Of a stretch of DNA of 64,000 nucleotides, positions 1 to 11,343 are shown in pieces. The stretch lies in the NCBI GenBank assembly GCA_028279885.1, contig JANQMX010000084.1:1-64000 (forward strand). The letters run 5' to 3'. Each line of letters starts with the position of its first letter. The stretch's first letter is position 1. The notes below the pieces were generated by a model. It saw only the letters and a program-made list of their open reading frames with translations, was not told the DNA's origin and did not search any database. Made by a program: the position numbers and the translations under genes. Source of the stretch: Rhodovibrionaceae bacterium. GTDB lineage: Bacteria; Pseudomonadota; Alphaproteobacteria; Kiloniellales; DSM-21159.

Positions 1-1
1 G

Positions 2-2113
<2,112 letters not shown>

Positions 2114-2132
2114 GCTTTTCTCTCGGCTCCAG

Positions 2133-2198
2133 CCCGCACCCCCGCCCGGCCAACCCACTAGGGTACCATGCCATGGGTTGGTCGGGTGGGGGTGTGGG
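2133..2198 (+). terminator. Long hairpin downstream of acnA
   Basis: Two arms of about 25 nt (2133-2157 and 2174-2198) pair with only a few G-U mismatches around a 16-nt loop; the arm core is CACCCCCGCCCGGCC against its near-complement. It starts 20 bp after the acnA stop and probably ends or stabilises that transcript. No clear U-tract follows, so a role in mRNA 3'-end protection is as likely as intrinsic termination. Confidence 0.55.
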
Positions 2199-2230
2199 CC
2201 GGCACAGCGCGGCGCGCCGCACCACTCCCT

Positions 2231-2328
2231 GTCACCCCGGCCCCCGAGCCGGGGTCCATTCCGCTGCCTGCGCCAAGCCTCGCCATGGACCCCGGATGTC
2301 GCCTCTCGCGAGGCTCCTCCGGGGTGAC
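2231..2328. repeat. Extragenic palindromic repeat pair
   Basis: The stretch begins GTCACCCCGG and ends with the exact reverse complement CCGGGGTGAC. Inside are two further units (CCGGGGTCCAT and ATGGACCCCGG), so it is two small palindromes arranged as one larger inverted repeat. This layout matches extragenic palindromic elements scattered through many alphaproteobacterial genomes. It lies between acnA and the convergent OmpA gene. No coding potential is apparent. Confidence 0.6.
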
Positions 2329-2404
2329 GAGGTGAGGATAGTCTTGCCGCCAGTGCTTACCCTGCACGGCGCGCCAGCGCACAGACGGCGCCTATGAGAC
2401 TCCC

Positions 2405-3262
2405 CTACCGCTCCAGGTAGATCTCGACCCGGCGGTTGCGGGCTTCGGCAACGCCGTCGGCGGTCTCGACCAGCGGATCCGTCTCGCCGAAGGCCTCGGT
2501 GCTCATCAGCTCCCGCGGCACACCGGCTTCGCTCAGCGCATCGAAGACGCTGCGCGCCCGCATCTCGGAAAGCCTGAAGTTGCTCTCGGCGTTGCCCGCC
2601 CGGTCGCTGAACCCGGCGATGCGAATGCTGCGCACGTCGCCGGTCTGCACCGCGCCGGCAACTTCGCGCACGATCGCCTGGTCGTCGTTGGTCAGGCGCA
2701 TGCTGGAGGTGGCGAAGAACAGCGTATAGTCCGCCGTCAGCTCCGAGAGCGGCTGCGGCGGCTGTTGCGCGGCAAGCGCCGCCACGGCCTGGGAGAAGTT
2801 GTCCCGGCATTCGGCCAAGGCATCCTCGGAGTCGCCCTGCCGGCTCTCCTCCACCCAGCAGTCATAGCTGGTCTGGGCGCGGGCCAGCATCGCCGGCGCG
2901 ATCAGCGCCATCTCGTCGTCGAGGAAGCTGATCAGCCGCAAATGAGCCTCCTGCACCTCCGGCGCCGAGGTCGGGTTCTCCGGCGCTACGGCTCCATCTT
3001 GTGCTGCGAGGTTGCCCTTGTCGGCATAGAAACGGGCGGCCTCTACGTTGCCGCGATAGTCCGCTTCGGTGATGGCAAGCTGCTCATACTGCAACGCCAA
3101 GAGATCGCCGAAAAAGGGCTTACCCACGTCGCGCTGCTTGAGCGCGTCGACCTCGGCGACATCGGGATAGCTGGCGCAGCCGGCGGCCAGGAGGGCGAGG
3201 GCCGCTACCAGCCAGGCGGCACGCCGCCCAGGGCGCGCAACAAGCTTTCTATCAGTCTGCAT
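2405..3262 (-). CDS. OmpA-family lipoprotein
   Basis: Predicted outer-membrane lipoprotein of 285 residues. The N-terminus (MQTDRKLVARPGRRAAW) continues into a hydrophobic stretch and the lipobox LLAAGC, which favours this ATG over an in-frame one 45 bp upstream. The middle is a helical region without a recognised domain. The last ~110 residues are an OmpA-like peptidoglycan-binding domain, with conserved patterns such as IAGFSDRAGNAESNFRLSE and GVAEARNRRVEIYLER; the NRRVEI end is typical. Likely role: tethering the outer membrane to peptidoglycan. It stands alone and is transcribed towards acnA. Confidence 0.85.
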   Translation of the reverse strand: MQTDRKLVARPGRRAAWLVAALALLAAGCASYPDVAEVDALKQRDVGKPFFGDLLALQYEQLAITEADYRGNVEAARFYADKGNLAAQDGAVAPENPTSAPEVQEAHLRLISFLDDEMALIAPAMLARAQTSYDCWVEESRQGDSEDALAECRDNFSQAVAALAAQQPPQPLSELTADYTLFFATSSMRLTNDDQAIVREVAGAVQTGDVRSIRIAGFSDRAGNAESNFRLSEMRARSVFDALSEAGVPRELMSTEAFGETDPLVETADGVAEARNRRVEIYLER

Positions 3263-3362
3263 GCCGACCCACACCTCGTTGGTTTCCGCGTCGCTCCGGT
3301 ACATCACTCATGTGCCGGGCCACGTTAGCGTTGCCGCCCCGCCGATGCGACCCTTCTTTGCT

Positions 3363-3968
3363 CTAGGCGAATTCGTCGAATTCGGCCAGCTCGGTCGGCA
3401 GCGTTTCGACCTGCCCTCCGGACAGGCGATAGAGCTCGGTCTGCCGCACCGAGTAGCGCAGAACGTCCGGCCCCCGGATGCCGAGATAGAGCCCGCGCAG
3501 CACGCGACTCGTCAAGCCGTGGCTGACCGCGATCAGTGGCTCCTTGTCGCGATGGGCGTTGAGCCAGTCCTCTACGCGCACCTCCGTTTGGGCAAAGCTC
3601 TCCCCGCCCGGCGGGGCATGATTCCAGATGTCCGCCTTGCGCGCCCGCCACTTGTCGAGGTCGTTCGCCTTGATCTCCTCCCGGGTCAAGCCTTCCCAAT
3701 CCCCAAAGCTCACTTCCATCAGGCGTGGCTCGAACTCGATCGTATGGGGGTCCAGCGACAGAGCCTCGGCCACCAGCACGGCGCTCTGCCAGGCGCGGTA
3801 GAGCGGGCTCGAAATCAAGCGAGCTCCGGCAAGCTCTTCCTGTGCCAGGCGTCGGCCCATGGCGCGCGCTTGCGCGACGCCCTCGGCTGTCAGCGGCGCA
3901 TCGCCCTGGCCCTGAAAGCGGCCGGCGCGGTTCCACACCGTCTCTCCGTGGCGCAACAAATAAATCAT
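3363..3968 (-). CDS. Histidine phosphatase family protein
   Basis: A 201-residue cytosolic protein of the phosphoglycerate mutase-like histidine phosphatase superfamily. The phosphohistidine motif LLRHGET is right at the N-terminus, followed by SPLYRAWQSA and the second catalytic histidine in AVSHGLTSRVLRG; the acid residue lies near MEVSFGDWEG. The start was placed at the ATG giving MIYLLRHGET; upstream in-frame sequence carries no conserved residues. The substrate cannot be assigned: relatives include cofactor-dependent phosphoglycerate mutases, cobalamin phosphatases and broad phosphatases. Confidence 0.85.
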   Translation of the reverse strand: MIYLLRHGETVWNRAGRFQGQGDAPLTAEGVAQARAMGRRLAQEELAGARLISSPLYRAWQSAVLVAEALSLDPHTIEFEPRLMEVSFGDWEGLTREEIKANDLDKWRARKADIWNHAPPGGESFAQTEVRVEDWLNAHRDKEPLIAVSHGLTSRVLRGLYLGIRGPDVLRYSVRQTELYRLSGGQVETLPTELAEFDEFA

Positions 3969-4114
3969 CGTGTTGAGTCTGGTCTTGGCAGGGTTGCGGA
4001 CCACGTAGCTTGCCGACCAGCTCACTGCAATGTGAAATTTGCCGAATGAAGACTGGGCATTTTTCACCCTGAATTGAATTCATCGCGCCGCCGGGAGGCA
4101 CTACTGTAAGCACC

Positions 4115-4840
4115 ATGAAGCTAACGCGCAGACTCTTCCTGTCGGCCTCCGCCGTGGCGGCGCTCGGCGTCCCAGCCGCTCGGGCCAAGGACATGGCCCC
4201 CGTGGTCGTCGAGCTCTTCACCAGCCAGGGCTGCAGCTCCTGCCCGCCGGCCGACGCCCTGCTTGGCGAGCTGGCCGAGCGGGAGGACGTGATCGCCTTG
4301 TCCTGTCATGTCGACTACTGGAACTACATCGGTTGGGAAGATCCCTTCTCCAGCCCACAGATGACGGAGCGGCAGCGCGCCTATGCCCGCTATCGCGGCG
4401 AACGCACGGTCTTCACTCCGCAGATGCTGATCGATGGACAGCACAGCGTGGTCGGCTCGCGCCGCAGCGATGTCCAGCGCCGCATCGAAGACACCATGAT
4501 TGATGGCAAGCCGCGAGTCCCCGTCCGCATCGGTGAGGATGGCGAGGTCACCATCGGTACGCTGGAGGGAGCCGAGGACAGCTCCGCCACCGTCTGGTAT
4601 GTCGCCTTCGACCGCAAGCACGAGACCGACATCAGCCGCGGCGAGAATGCCGGCCGCCGCATCGCCTACCACGGGGTGGTGCGGGAGTGGACGCGCCTTG
4701 CCGCTTGGACCGGCGAGCCGCTGGCGTTGGAGATCAATCTGGAAGAAGCCCGCAGCCGCGGTCGCGGCGGCGTCGCTGTGATCGTGCAGCAGGACGGCGT
4801 CGGGCCGATTCTGGGCGCGGCTCAGGTCCGCTTCAGCTAA
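4115..4840 (+). CDS. DUF1223 thioredoxin-like exported protein
   Basis: 241 residues. The N-terminus has a twin-arginine-like signal (LTRRLFLSASAVAALG) ending near ARA-KD, so the protein is probably periplasmic. It shows the hallmark DUF1223 start VVELFTSQGCSSCPPAD with a CxxC pair, followed by CHVDYWNYIGW and TPQMLIDGQ, both family-typical. The fold is thioredoxin-like; the function is unknown, and a redox role is only suggested by the CxxC. It is convergent with argG, 10 bp apart. Confidence 0.85.
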   Translation: MKLTRRLFLSASAVAALGVPAARAKDMAPVVVELFTSQGCSSCPPADALLGELAEREDVIALSCHVDYWNYIGWEDPFSSPQMTERQRAYARYRGERTVFTPQMLIDGQHSVVGSRRSDVQRRIEDTMIDGKPRVPVRIGEDGEVTIGTLEGAEDSSATVWYVAFDRKHETDISRGENAGRRIAYHGVVREWTRLAAWTGEPLALEINLEEARSRGRGGVAVIVQQDGVGPILGAAQVRFS

Positions 4841-4850
4841 ATCCGGTCCC

Positions 4851-6065
4851 CTAGATCCGGCTCTGGCGCTGGAGTAGCCTGAGGCGCAGGGCATTCAGGC
4901 GGATAAAGCCCTCGGCGTCGCGCTGGTCGTAGACCGCGTCCTCCTCGAAGGTTACGTGCTCCATGCTGTAGAGGCTGTCGGGGGAACGGCGGCCACAGAC
5001 CATGACATTGCCCTTGTAGAGCTTGAGGCGGACGTCGCCGATCACCTTTTCCTGGCTCTTGTCGATGGCGGACTGCAGCATCTCGCGCTCCGGGCTGAAC
5101 CAGAAGCCGTTGTAGATCAGCTCGGCGTAGCGCGGCATCAGCTCGTCCTTCAGGTGCATGGCGCCGCGATCCAAGGTGATCGATTCCATCGCCCGATGCG
5201 CGTGATAAAGGATGGTGCCGCCGGGCGTTTCGTAGATGCCGCGGCTCTTCATGCCGACGAAGCGGCCTTCGACCAGGTCGAGACGGCCGATGCCGTTGGC
5301 GCCGCCGAGTTCGTTCAGCTTGGTCAGGAGCGCCGCCGGCGACAGGCGCTCGCCGTCGATGGCGACGGCGTCGCCCTGCTCAAAGGAAATCTCGACGAAG
5401 GTCGGCTTATCCGGCGCGTCTTCGGGTGAAACGCTGCGCGAATAGACGTGCTCGTCAGCTTCGACCCAAGGATCTTCCAGCACCTTACCTTCGGCCGAGA
5501 TATGCAGCAGGTTGGAGTCGACCGAGAAGGGGGCCTCGCCACGCTTGTCCTTGGCGATCGGGATCTGGTGCTTCTCGGCGAAGTCGATCAGCCGGGTGCG
5601 GGAGGTTAGGTCCCATTCCCGCCAAGGGGCGATCACCTTGATGTCAGGCTCCAGCGCATAGTAGCTCAGTTCGAAGCGGACCTGATCGTTGCCCTTGCCG
5701 GTGGCGCCGTGGGCGACGGCATCCGCCCCGGTCTGCCGCGCGATCTCGATCTGGCGCTGGGCGATCAGCGGCCGCGCGATAGAAGTGCCGAGCAGATAGC
5801 AGCCCTCATAGAGCGCGTTGGCGCGAAACATGGGAAAGACGAAGTTCTTCACGAAGGTCTCGCGCAGGTCCTCGATGAAGATGTTCTCCGGCTTGATGCC
5901 CAAAAGCTCGGCTTTGCGGCGCGCCGGCTCCAACTCCTCGCCCTGGCCAAGGTCGGCGGTGAAGGTCACCACCTCGCAGCGATAGGTTTCCTGCAGCCAT
6001 TTCAGAATGACAGAGGTGTCGAGCCCGCCGGAATAGGCGAGCACCACTTTCTTGACGTCGGTCAT
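4851..6065 (-). CDS. argG: Argininosuccinate synthase
   Basis: Full-length ArgG (404 residues). It joins citrulline and aspartate using ATP, the penultimate step of arginine biosynthesis in the cytosol. The N-terminal PP-loop [11 protein letters not shown] is intact; [15 protein letters not shown] and later substrate-binding segments ([32 protein letters not shown]) are as in the family. The gene follows the mechanosensitive channel gene on the same strand after a 114-bp gap, enough for its own promoter. Confidence 0.97.
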   Translation of the reverse strand: MTDVKKVVLAYSGGLDTSVILKWLQETYRCEVVTFTADLGQGEELEPARRKAELLGIKPENIFIEDLRETFVKNFVFPMFRANALYEGCYLLGTSIARPLIAQRQIEIARQTGADAVAHGATGKGNDQVRFELSYYALEPDIKVIAPWREWDLTSRTRLIDFAEKHQIPIAKDKRGEAPFSVDSNLLHISAEGKVLEDPWVEADEHVYSRSVSPEDAPDKPTFVEISFEQGDAVAIDGERLSPAALLTKLNELGGANGIGRLDLVEGRFVGMKSRGIYETPGGTILYHAHRAMESITLDRGAMHLKDELMPRYAELIYNGFWFSPEREMLQSAIDKSQEKVIGDVRLKLYKGNVMVCGRRSPDSLYSMEHVTFEEDAVYDQRDAEGFIRLNALRLRLLQRQSRI

Positions 6066-6179
6066 GGAGCCCTTCGGTGTGCTTGTCGCTGCGCGTTCGC
6101 GGGACGCCGACCCCGCGCAAAATCGGCGCAGTATAGTCGGGGGCGGCCAAGCGGCAAGGCGGTGTGTGGCGGGGGAATA

Positions 6180-8702
6180 TCAGGTCTGCTCGCCGCCGAA
6201 GTCTTCCGCCGGATTTCCAGCCCGCCGTTCTGTCGACTTTCCGTCGCTTCGCTCTGCGGGCTGATCGCCCATCTCCTTGGCCGAGGGCAGGGCGCGCTGC
6301 TCTTCCGCCGACGGCGCCACCAGGCCGGAGCGAACGTGCAGATCGCGTTGCGGGAAGGGGATCTCGATGCCCTCTTCGCGGAAGCGCTTCAGGATCTCGA
6401 AGCGCATACGGCTGCTGGTGGAGAGCACGTAGTCCATGTCGTTGAGGAAGAAGCGCAAGCGGAACAGAAGAGCGCTGTCGCCGAAGTCCAGGAAGTCGAC
6501 CACCGGTGAGGGATAGCGCGACACCATGCTTTCTTTCTCGGCGATATCCAGCAGCACCGTGCGAACCTGGTCGGCATCGCTGCCATAGCTCACCCCAATC
6601 CGGATCTCGCCGCGGCCGACGCGGTTGCCGTGGAACCAGTTCTTCACGGTGCCGGAGATCAGATCCGAGTTGGGAATGATCACAGAGGCACGCTCGAAGG
6701 TCTCGATCTCGGTGGCGCGGACCTTGATGCGCTTGACGTAGCCCTGTTCGGCTCCGACCACCACCCAGTCGCCGACCTTGATCGGCCGCTCGACCAGCAG
6801 AATGAGGCCGGAGACGAAGTTGTTGACGACGGACTGCAGCCCGAAGCCGATACCGACCGAGAGAGCGCCGGCGACGATGGCGAGGTTGGAGAGGTCGAGC
6901 CCGAGCTGCGAGATGCCGACCGCCGCGGCGATGACGAAACCGACGTAGCCGACGCCGATGCGCAGGGAGTCCTGAATGCCCTTGTCCATCCCGGTGCGCG
7001 GCAGAAGACGCTCGCCGAGAAAGCGCTGCAGCAGACGGGCGAACGACAGGAAAAGAAGAAAGAGAAAGATCGCGACCAGGACGTTCGAGAAGGAGATCGT
7101 CACATCGCCGATGCGGAAGCCGAAAAAGGCGACCTCGAGCCAATCGCTCATCTCCGCCGAGCTGACGCCCCAGCGCAGCATGATCACCGGAACGGTGATG
7201 AACAGCAGGGCGGCATCGAGCAGCAGTCCCAGCCAAAAGCCAAGCAAGTCGCAGGAGCGGTCGCTCAGTGCGAGCGAACGGCGCAGTGCCTTGCCGACGC
7301 CGCTTTCCGCGGAAAACGCGTAGGCCATCATCTCCTGCAGCAGCTGCCGCAGCATCCAGGCCAACAGCAGAATACCGCCGGTGATGACGATCTGCCGCGC
7401 CACGAAGCGGGCCAGGGGGACATAGCCGAGGGCGCCGGCGATGGGGATGGCGATCGCCAGCGTCGCGATGACCAGGGGGAACCAGCCATAGCCGGTCGAG
7501 CCCTTGCCCTCCTCGTCAGTTTCTATGTCCCGTCCGGTACGGGCACTACGCGGTTCCTCGGCATCGTCGCGGGCCCAAAGCTTGGCCGAGGCCAGACGGA
7601 AGAGGAGAACCGAGTAGAGGATGGCGACGATGAAGCCGTAGAGCGAAAACAGCTCGATCGAGGCGTTCACCGCCAGAAGCAGAGTCTGTAAAACGTGATC
7701 CAGCGCTAGAACGATGGCGATGGCGTTGAACAGCCGCCGCAGCCGGCCGGCTTGCTGGTCGTTGACCGGCAGCAGCCGCCAGTTGCGGAACCGCGGCGAC
7801 AGCACGGTGCGGGACAGGGCCGTGACCAGGACGATGATGATCCCGCCCCAGAGAGCGGCGAGGCCCAAGCGGCCGAAGTCACCCTCCAGGAGCCGCAAGC
7901 GGTCCAACACCCCGTAAACGACCAGCAGAGCGAGGATCGGCAGCAGCGAGCGCACACTGCCAACCCAGGCGGCGCGGGCTATTCGGGTGATGTAGCTCGG
8001 GTCCTCCTGCGCCGTCGACGCGATTGGCTGGCGTAGCAGCCAGCGTCGGAGCGGCCAGCCGAGGACGAAAGCCACACCAAGTCCGGCAAGGATGAACCAC
8101 AGCGCCCGGCTGCGGCCGGTTTCCACGAGCTGCCCGAGCCAGCCGACAAAGCCGTCCGCGGCGGCGAGCGCGATACGCTTTGCTTCCGGCAGCCCCTCTT
8201 GCCAGATGTCCGGCGTCAGCGGCGAACTCTCGCGTTTGAAGACCTCGTCCAGGAAGCGGTCGCGGCGGCGGTCGCTGATCAAGTCCAAGAGACGCGATGT
8301 CTCTGCAATGACCAGCTCGAGGCGGCGCAAGGTCGATGTCGCTGCCGCCAAGGCCTCGTTCCTCTCCGCCCGCTCTTGAGCGATCACCTCGGCTTCGGGC
8401 TCAGCGCCTTCTTCCGGCGGTGGACCGAGATCCTGCAGCCGCTCTTCGGCCAGGGCGACTTTCTCCGACTGCGCGGGAACCTCGGTCCGGGCGGCCGCGC
8501 GCAGCTCCTCAACCCGCAGGCGCACCTCCTCCATGCGGGTTTCGTCGATTGCCCCGGCCAGCTCATCCTCGTAGACGTCGATCAACGGCCCCCAGGCGTC
8601 GATCAGGACGTCGAGCGGCTCAACGGCCCGTTGGGCCGCGGCGAGGTTCAGCAAGAGAACCAGCGGCAGGACAAAAGAGAGGAAGCAGAGAAGCGGTCGC
8701 AC
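6180..8702 (-). CDS. Large MscS-family mechanosensitive channel
   Basis: 840 residues with an N-terminal signal peptide (ends near LAAAQRA), a long helical periplasmic region (about residues 30-185), several hydrophobic segments through the middle, and a C-terminal MscS domain at roughly residues 580-790. The pore helix region ALSVGIGFGLQSVVNNFVSG and the following ERPIKVGDWVVV are typical. The size and extra domains resemble MscK/YbdG-like larger relatives rather than the 286-residue MscS. Likely role: inner-membrane release valve during hypo-osmotic shock. The last 50 residues are charged and low in complexity. Transcribed after rlmN with a 60-bp gap. Confidence 0.88.
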   Translation of the reverse strand: MRPLLCFLSFVLPLVLLLNLAAAQRAVEPLDVLIDAWGPLIDVYEDELAGAIDETRMEEVRLRVEELRAAARTEVPAQSEKVALAEERLQDLGPPPEEGAEPEAEVIAQERAERNEALAAATSTLRRLELVIAETSRLLDLISDRRRDRFLDEVFKRESSPLTPDIWQEGLPEAKRIALAAADGFVGWLGQLVETGRSRALWFILAGLGVAFVLGWPLRRWLLRQPIASTAQEDPSYITRIARAAWVGSVRSLLPILALLVVYGVLDRLRLLEGDFGRLGLAALWGGIIIVLVTALSRTVLSPRFRNWRLLPVNDQQAGRLRRLFNAIAIVLALDHVLQTLLLAVNASIELFSLYGFIVAILYSVLLFRLASAKLWARDDAEEPRSARTGRDIETDEEGKGSTGYGWFPLVIATLAIAIPIAGALGYVPLARFVARQIVITGGILLLAWMLRQLLQEMMAYAFSAESGVGKALRRSLALSDRSCDLLGFWLGLLLDAALLFITVPVIMLRWGVSSAEMSDWLEVAFFGFRIGDVTISFSNVLVAIFLFLLFLSFARLLQRFLGERLLPRTGMDKGIQDSLRIGVGYVGFVIAAAVGISQLGLDLSNLAIVAGALSVGIGFGLQSVVNNFVSGLILLVERPIKVGDWVVVGAEQGYVKRIKVRATEIETFERASVIIPNSDLISGTVKNWFHGNRVGRGEIRIGVSYGSDADQVRTVLLDIAEKESMVSRYPSPVVDFLDFGDSALLFRLRFFLNDMDYVLSTSSRMRFEILKRFREEGIEIPFPQRDLHVRSGLVAPSAEEQRALPSAKEMGDQPAERSDGKSTERRAGNPAEDFGGEQT

Positions 8703-8762
8703 CGTCTGTACGCCTATTGGCAGGAGACGCTTAGCAAAGGACGCCCGGGATCAGGTCGGGGG

Positions 8763-9920
8763 TCAAGCCTCGGCGTGTGCCGCCGATTGCGTTTCGCGCA
8801 GAGATTTCTTCAGTTTCTCGCTCGCCGACTTCAACTGGCCGCAGGCCGCCATGATGTCGCGCCCGCGCGGACGGCGTACGGGGGCCGAAAGGCCGGCGGC
8901 GAACAGGCTGTCGGAAAAGCGCTCGATGGTATCCCAATCGCTGCAGACGTACTCGCTGCCCGGCCAGGGGTTGAAGGGAATGAGATTGATCTTCGCCGGG
9001 ATGCCCTTGAGCAGGCGGGCGAGCTCCTGCGCCTCGGCCAGGGAATCGTTGACATCCTTCAGCATGACATACTCGAAGGTGATGCGGCGCGCGTTGTGGG
9101 CGCCGGGGTAGCTGCGGCAGGCGGCCAGCAGCTCGGCCAGCGGATACTTCTTGTTGAGGGGCACGATGCGGTCGCGCAGCTCGTCGGTCACCGCGTGCAG
9201 CGAAACCGCCAGGTTGACGCCGAGTTCCTCGCCGCAACGCGCCATCATCGGCACCACGCCGGCGGTCGAAAGCGTGATCTTGCGGCGGCCCAGAGTGATT
9301 CCAGCCGGGTCCATGACGATGGTCAGGGCCTGGGCCACGTTGTCGAAGTTATAAAGCGGCTCGCCCATGCCCATCATGACGATATTGGTCAGGCGCCGGC
9401 CGTCCTTCGGCGAGGGCCATTCGTCCAAGGCGTCGCGGGCGATCATGAGCTGCCCGAGGATCTCGCCCGGCGTCAGGTTGCGCACCAGGCGCTGGGTACC
9501 GGTGTGGCAGAAGCGGCAGGTCAGGGTGCAGCCGACCTGGCTGGAAACGCAGAGGGTGCCGCGGTCCTCCTCGGGGATGAAGACCGTTTCCACCTCGTTA
9601 CCGTCGGCCAGGCGCAGCAGCCACTTGTGCGTGCCGTCGCTGGAAAGCTGATGTGTGGCGATCTCCGGCCGGGCGACGTGATAGCGCTCGGCCAGCTTGG
9701 CGCGGAAAGCCTTCGACAGGCTGGTCATCTCCGCGAAGTCGCAGGCGCCGCGGTGATAGATCCAGTGCCATAGCTGGTCGGCCCGGAAGCTCGGTTCGCC
9801 CAGGCCGGTGATCTCGGCTGTCAGCTCCGCGCGCGACAATCCGACCAAGTCACGGGGGGCGACTGCCTCGGAACTGCGCTGAGATTCGGTGGCCGGGAGG
9901 GCCCCGGCTGCGCTGTCCAT
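8763..9920 (-). CDS. rlmN: Dual-specificity 23S rRNA/tRNA methyltransferase RlmN
   Basis: 385 residues, a radical-SAM enzyme that puts C2 methyl groups on 23S rRNA A2503 and on tRNA A37. The radical-SAM cluster is in [18 protein letters not shown] (CxxxCxxC). [13 protein letters not shown] and the SAM-binding segment [11 protein letters not shown] are also present. The N-terminal domain ([19 protein letters not shown]) and the C-terminal region with the methyl-carrying cysteine ([11 protein letters not shown]) are intact. It sits 32 bp downstream of the IalB gene on the same strand, a pairing common in alphaproteobacteria. Confidence 0.96.
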   Translation of the reverse strand: MDSAAGALPATESQRSSEAVAPRDLVGLSRAELTAEITGLGEPSFRADQLWHWIYHRGACDFAEMTSLSKAFRAKLAERYHVARPEIATHQLSSDGTHKWLLRLADGNEVETVFIPEEDRGTLCVSSQVGCTLTCRFCHTGTQRLVRNLTPGEILGQLMIARDALDEWPSPKDGRRLTNIVMMGMGEPLYNFDNVAQALTIVMDPAGITLGRRKITLSTAGVVPMMARCGEELGVNLAVSLHAVTDELRDRIVPLNKKYPLAELLAACRSYPGAHNARRITFEYVMLKDVNDSLAEAQELARLLKGIPAKINLIPFNPWPGSEYVCSDWDTIERFSDSLFAAGLSAPVRRPRGRDIMAACGQLKSASEKLKKSLRETQSAAHAEA

Positions 9921-9952
9921 GACGACGGCTCCGTTCCTAGCGCCTGTAGGCC

Positions 9953-10468
9953 TCAGTAGCCGCAGGCGCTGTTGATGGCGCGGTAGGCGGCGGTGAAGCC
10001 CGACAGGGAGTAGGTGTCGGTGGTCTGGGTGCCGCGTGACGAGACGCCGCGCACCACCATGCGGCCGCCTTTGATCATTTCGTCGATCAGCTTGGAGTCG
10101 GTTTCGCTGTCCCGCGCCCAGGCGCCGTCATCCTTGGTGTAAAGGGTGAAGGCCGCAGCACCGTCGACCGAGACCTCGACCACGCTGTCCGGCCTGAAGG
10201 TGTAGCCGGCGACGAAAGAGACCTCGCCTTGCCGGTTTTCGGCGGGCCGGTGAGAGACCAGCGCGAAGATCTCGCCGCGACGGGTGTAGTCGCCTTCGTC
10301 TTTGGTTGGCTGCGCCGACATGAAGCAGACGGGCTCGTCGCCTTCCTTGGCGGTAAAGGCGCTCCAGTCTCGAAAATCGCCGATCCGCTCGATCACCTGC
10401 GCGAGCGGCTCGCGGCCGAACAGGGTTAACGCCAGAGTCAGAGCAAAGAGCGCAAAGGGAACACGCAT
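9953..10468 (-). CDS. IalB-family (invasion-associated locus B) exported protein
   Basis: 171 residues starting at [17 protein letters not shown], a clear signal peptide; a further upstream ATG adds 12 residues that do not fit a signal. The body matches the IalB domain: [30 protein letters not shown], then a beta-rich core ending with the terminal SACGY. IalB proteins are periplasmic or envelope proteins first studied in Bartonella, but they are widespread in free-living alphaproteobacteria, so no virulence role is implied. Probably co-transcribed with rlmN. Confidence 0.8.
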   Translation of the reverse strand: MRVPFALFALTLALTLFGREPLAQVIERIGDFRDWSAFTAKEGDEPVCFMSAQPTKDEGDYTRRGEIFALVSHRPAENRQGEVSFVAGYTFRPDSVVEVSVDGAAAFTLYTKDDGAWARDSETDSKLIDEMIKGGRMVVRGVSSRGTQTTDTYSLSGFTAAYRAINSACGY

Positions 10469-10631
10469 CGCTTCACCATGCAGAGGACAGTAGGAGAATC
10501 GCAAAGGGACTTATGGCGCGAAACGCCAGTTCGACGCAATAAAGGCTACGCGGAAATTTGCTGCAAGCGTGGCACGCCATGGGTTTGTTTGAGATGGTCG
10601 CAAATGCCGCTCAGTTCCAATGGGCTAGGTG

Positions 10632-10661
10632 TGATCCGGCGTGGGCAGGTCTGCGTATTGA
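10632..10661 (+). promoter_or_regulatory. Candidate ECF sigma-E autoregulatory promoter
   Basis: TGATCC at 10632-10637, an 18-bp spacer, then TATTGA at 10656-10661. Group-11 ECF sigma (RpoE-ChrR) promoters known from Rhodobacter sphaeroides use a TGATCC-type -35 with about 18 bp to a TA-rich -10. The predicted transcription start (~10668) lies some 75 bp before the chosen sigma ATG at 10742 and would exclude upstream in-frame starts. Confidence 0.5.
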
Positions 10662-10741
10662 CGGATATGATTGGACAAGCGACCGCTACGGTGCAAACCG
10701 GCGCCGAGCCAAGCAGGCAGGGGAAATCCTTGCGCGGGCCT

Positions 10742-11341
10742 ATGGCTGGTCGTACTGGAAGTCGCGTGTCGATAAGTGAGGACAAGAGCGATACCCGCCA
10801 GCGCCTGGAACAGGCCATGGCGGCCGTCGCGGAACAACGTGATACGGCGGCTTTCGCAGAGCTGTTCGATTTCTTCGCCCCGCGCCTGAAAGCTTATTTT
10901 CTGCGGCAGGGTGAGGATCACGGACAGGCGGAAGAGCTGTCGCAGGAGGCCATGTTGACGGTCTGGCGGCGGGCCGAAACCTTCGATGCGTCGCAGGCCA
11001 GTGTCAGCACCTGGGTGTTCACGGTGGCGCGCAACAAGCGCATCGATGCGCTCAGAAAGTCGTCGCGGCCCTTGCCGGACATGGAAGATCCGGCTTTGGC
11101 GCCCGACGGACCCGAATCGGCGGAAGCCATCCTGGCGCGCGCCGAAGAAGAGGACATGGTGCAGGCGGCCATCAAGAAATTGCCGCCGGAACAGTTGGAT
11201 GTGGTCAGAAAGGCGTATTTCGAGTTCAAGGCGCACAGCACGATTGCGGAAGAGACGACGCTCCCGCTGGGGACGATCAAGTCGCGGTTAAGGTTGGCGC
11301 TGGTACGCCTGCGCAAAGAGCTAGACGAGGAGTTGATATAG
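10742..11341 (+). CDS. ECF sigma factor, RpoE/ChrR (ECF11) type
   Basis: 199 residues. Region 2 is visible as FAELFDFFAPRLKAYFLR, AEELSQEAMLTVWRRAETFDASQASVSTWVFTVARNKRID; region 4 as LPPEQLDVVRKAYF...TTLPLGTIKSRLRLALVRLRKEL. The start is the ATG at 10742 (MAGRTGSRVSISEDKSD) because a sigma-E-like promoter lies just upstream of it; the frame stays open ~260 bp further but that part has no sigma homology. The next gene begins 2 nt after the stop and encodes the matching ChrR-type anti-sigma, so they are co-transcribed. In relatives this pair answers singlet oxygen and organic peroxide stress. Confidence 0.9.
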   Translation: MAGRTGSRVSISEDKSDTRQRLEQAMAAVAEQRDTAAFAELFDFFAPRLKAYFLRQGEDHGQAEELSQEAMLTVWRRAETFDASQASVSTWVFTVARNKRIDALRKSSRPLPDMEDPALAPDGPESAEAILARAEEEDMVQAAIKKLPPEQLDVVRKAYFEFKAHSTIAEETTLPLGTIKSRLRLALVRLRKELDEELI

Positions 11342-11343
11342 TC

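Noticed and set aside
8199..9773. Long plus-strand frame (524 codons) crossing mscS and rlmN
   Set aside because: Spans two well-supported minus-strand genes and their gap; composition typical of antisense shadow frames.
10558..10779. 73-codon frame before the sigma factor (MLQAWHAMGLFEM...)
   Set aside because: Overlaps the candidate sigma-E promoter and the sigma start; no domain or convincing ribosome binding site.
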